6,087 nucleotides of DNA from an uncultured Gallionellaceae bacterium (GTDB taxonomy: Bacteria; Pseudomonadota; Gammaproteobacteria; Burkholderiales; Sulfuricellaceae), in NCBI GenBank assembly GCA_937873435.1, contig CALMWM010000033.1, forward strand, positions 1 to 6,087, written 5' to 3'. Shown here piece after piece: positions 4,749 through 6,087 of the stretch (its first letter is position 1; each line of letters begins with the position of its first letter). Below the pieces are notes generated by a model, which did no database searches, was not told the origin of the DNA, and saw only the letters and a list, made by a program, of their open reading frames with translations. Made by a program: the position numbers and the translations under genes.

Positions 4749-6087
4749 TTGTTCGACGCCAAGCCCTTCCTCGCCTCCCTGACCCATCTGCCCGGTGTTT
4801 ACCGCATGGTGAACACAGCGGGCGAGGTGATTTATGTCGGCAAGGCGCGCGACCTGAAGAAGCGGGTTTCCTCCTATTTCCGCAAAACCGGGCTGATGCC
4901 GCGTACCGCGCTGATGGTGTCGCAGATCGCGCGAGTCGAAACCACGGTCACGCGTACCGAGAACGAAGCGCTGTTGCTCGAGAACAATCTCATCAAGGCC
5001 TTGGCGCCGCGTTACAATGTATTGTTTCGCGACGATAAATCCTATCCTTATGTGATGCTTAGCGGTCATCGCTTTCCCCGCCTGGGGTTCTATCGCGGCG
5101 CACTCGATAAGAAAAACCAGTATTTCGGTCCTTTCCCGGCGTCTGCCCCGGTGCGCGAGAGCATCCAGCTACTGCAAAAGGTCTTCCGCTTGCGTACCTG
5201 CGAGGATAGCGTGTTCAATAATCGTACCCGGCCATGTCTGCTGCATCAGATCAAGCGCTGTACCGCACCCTGCGTCGGCTTGATCGACGAGGCGGCGTAC
5301 CGTAGCGATACCCTCCGGGCGGGGCTGTTCCTCGATGGCAAGCAACAACAGGTGTTGCAGGATTTGAGCGACAACATGCACGCGGCAGCCGAGGCGCAGC
5401 ACTACGAGCGCGCGGCGCTGCTGCGCGACCAGATTAGCGCACTGCGCAAGGTTCAGGAAAAGCAGTTCGTCAGCTCGGAAAACGCTACCGATGCCGACGT
5501 GGTGGGGTGTGCCGAAGTCGGCGGGGTGCTGTGCGTTAACCTGGTGATGGTGCGCGGCGGTCGGCATTTGGGCGACAAGAGCTTTTTCCCCAAGAACGGC
5601 GAGGGCTGTGACTCGCAAACCGCGCTGGAAGCCTTTCTGCATCAACATTATCTGGGCCGTCCGGTGCCGCCGCAGATCGTGATTTATCCCAACGGGCAAG
5701 AGGGCGAGAAATTCGACGAGGGGGTGCTGGAAGCCTTGTTGAGCGAACAGGCCCAGCGCAAGGTGCAGATCAATAGCAATCCGGCTGGAGAGCGGCGGGT
5801 GTGGCTCAGGATGGCCTTGGCGAATGCCCGCCTGGCTGCCGAACAGCGTCTGTCCCAGCAGGCCACTCAGGAAGCACGCCTGGCCGCCTTGCAGGATGCA
5901 CTGGATTTGCCGGATAGCGTCAAACGCATCGAGTGCTTCGATATCAGCCATACCATGGGCGAGGCGACGGTGGCTTCGTGCGTGGTCTACGATCAATGCG
6001 CGATGCGTAACGGCGAATACCGCCGCTACATCATCAGCGGCATCACCCCGGGCGACGATTACGCGGCGATGCGCGATGCGTTGACCC
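4749..6087 (+). CDS. uvrC: Excinuclease ABC subunit C (UvrC), N-terminal 446 residues (runs off the right edge)
   Basis: Nuclease of nucleotide excision repair that, with UvrA and UvrB, cuts on both sides of bulky DNA lesions. The reading frame is open to the window edge and covers the GIY-YIG 3'-incision nuclease (GVY at 16-18, YVG at 29-31, Arg39, and the metal-binding Glu78). Next comes a four-cysteine cluster (C151, C163, C171, C175) with the same spacing as the residues reported to bind [4Fe-4S] in E. coli UvrC. The UVR motif that contacts UvrB is at about 201-235, and the start of the RNase H-like 5'-incision nuclease carries Asp398 in ECFDISHTMGE. The rest of that nuclease and the helix-hairpin-helix domain lie outside. 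The frame has no ATG or GTG before the conserved FDAK; TTG 4749 fits the E. coli N-terminus. No strong Shine-Dalgarno precedes it, so translation may be coupled to the tautomerase gene ending 16 nt earlier. Confidence 0.97.
   Translation, partial: MFDAKPFLASLTHLPGVYRMVNTAGEVIYVGKARDLKKRVSSYFRKTGLMPRTALMVSQIARVETTVTRTENEALLLENNLIKALAPRYNVLFRDDKSYPYVMLSGHRFPRLGFYRGALDKKNQYFGPFPASAPVRESIQLLQKVFRLRTCEDSVFNNRTRPCLLHQIKRCTAPCVGLIDEAAYRSDTLRAGLFLDGKQQQVLQDLSDNMHAAAEAQHYERAALLRDQISALRKVQEKQFVSSENATDADVVGCAEVGGVLCVNLVMVRGGRHLGDKSFFPKNGEGCDSQTALEAFLHQHYLGRPVPPQIVIYPNGQEGEKFDEGVLEALLSEQAQRKVQINSNPAGERRVWLRMALANARLAAEQRLSQQATQEARLAALQDALDLPDSVKRIECFDISHTMGEATVASCVVYDQCAMRNGEYRRYIISGITPGDDYAAMRDALT

Noticed and set aside
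5169..5996. Minus-strand open frame of 275 residues inside uvrC
   Set aside because: Antisense to an unmistakable UvrC reading frame; open only because of high GC codon bias.

Overview
The window is an ordinary-looking stretch of a GC-rich (roughly 60%) proteobacterial chromosome. The protein set (a close UvrC homologue, an E. coli-type glucokinase, MoaA, a family-5 uracil-DNA glycosylase) and overall flavour suggest a betaproteobacterium, perhaps Nitrosomonadales/Gallionellaceae-like. The taxonomic call is inference only. I see no mobile element, CRISPR array, tRNA or rRNA. Eight protein genes fill almost all the space, and no gap exceeds about 125 bases.

Layout, left to right. (1) Minus strand, running off the left edge: the first 216 residues of a MoxR-family AAA+ ATPase. 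It is divergent from (2) a plus-strand glucokinase (glk), with about 60 bp between them carrying a near-palindromic TATAAT-like box. (3) A heptanucleotide tandem repeat starts inside the last codons of glk, supplies its stop codon, and has a partial inverted copy about 90 bp further on. It fills the gap before (4), a convergent minus-strand S4-domain protein of the RsuA/RluF pseudouridine synthase family whose signature active-site residues are replaced. (5) Divergent from it is a 69-residue VF530/DUF2132 protein on the plus strand, ending 4 bp from the 3' end of (6) moaA on the minus strand. (7) Divergent from moaA is a tight plus-strand operon: family-5 uracil-DNA glycosylase, a 61-residue 4-oxalocrotonate-tautomerase-like protein overlapping it by 13 nt, and uvrC. 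uvrC probably uses a TTG start and leaves the right edge within its C-terminal nuclease domain.

How the genes work together. The clearest functional unit is the right-hand operon, which pairs base excision repair of uracil/deaminated bases (UDG family 5) with nucleotide excision repair (UvrC), with a tiny tautomerase-family protein between. MoaA, the glycosylase and UvrC all carry cysteine sets expected to bind [4Fe-4S] clusters. The other genes look like unrelated housekeeping: glucose phosphorylation, molybdopterin synthesis, RNA binding/modification and an ATPase chaperone.

The observations most worth a second look are the degenerate pseudouridine synthase, the heptamer repeat fused to the end of glk, and the UDG-tautomerase-uvrC operon. 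I found no convincing evidence of a wholly new multi-gene system here.
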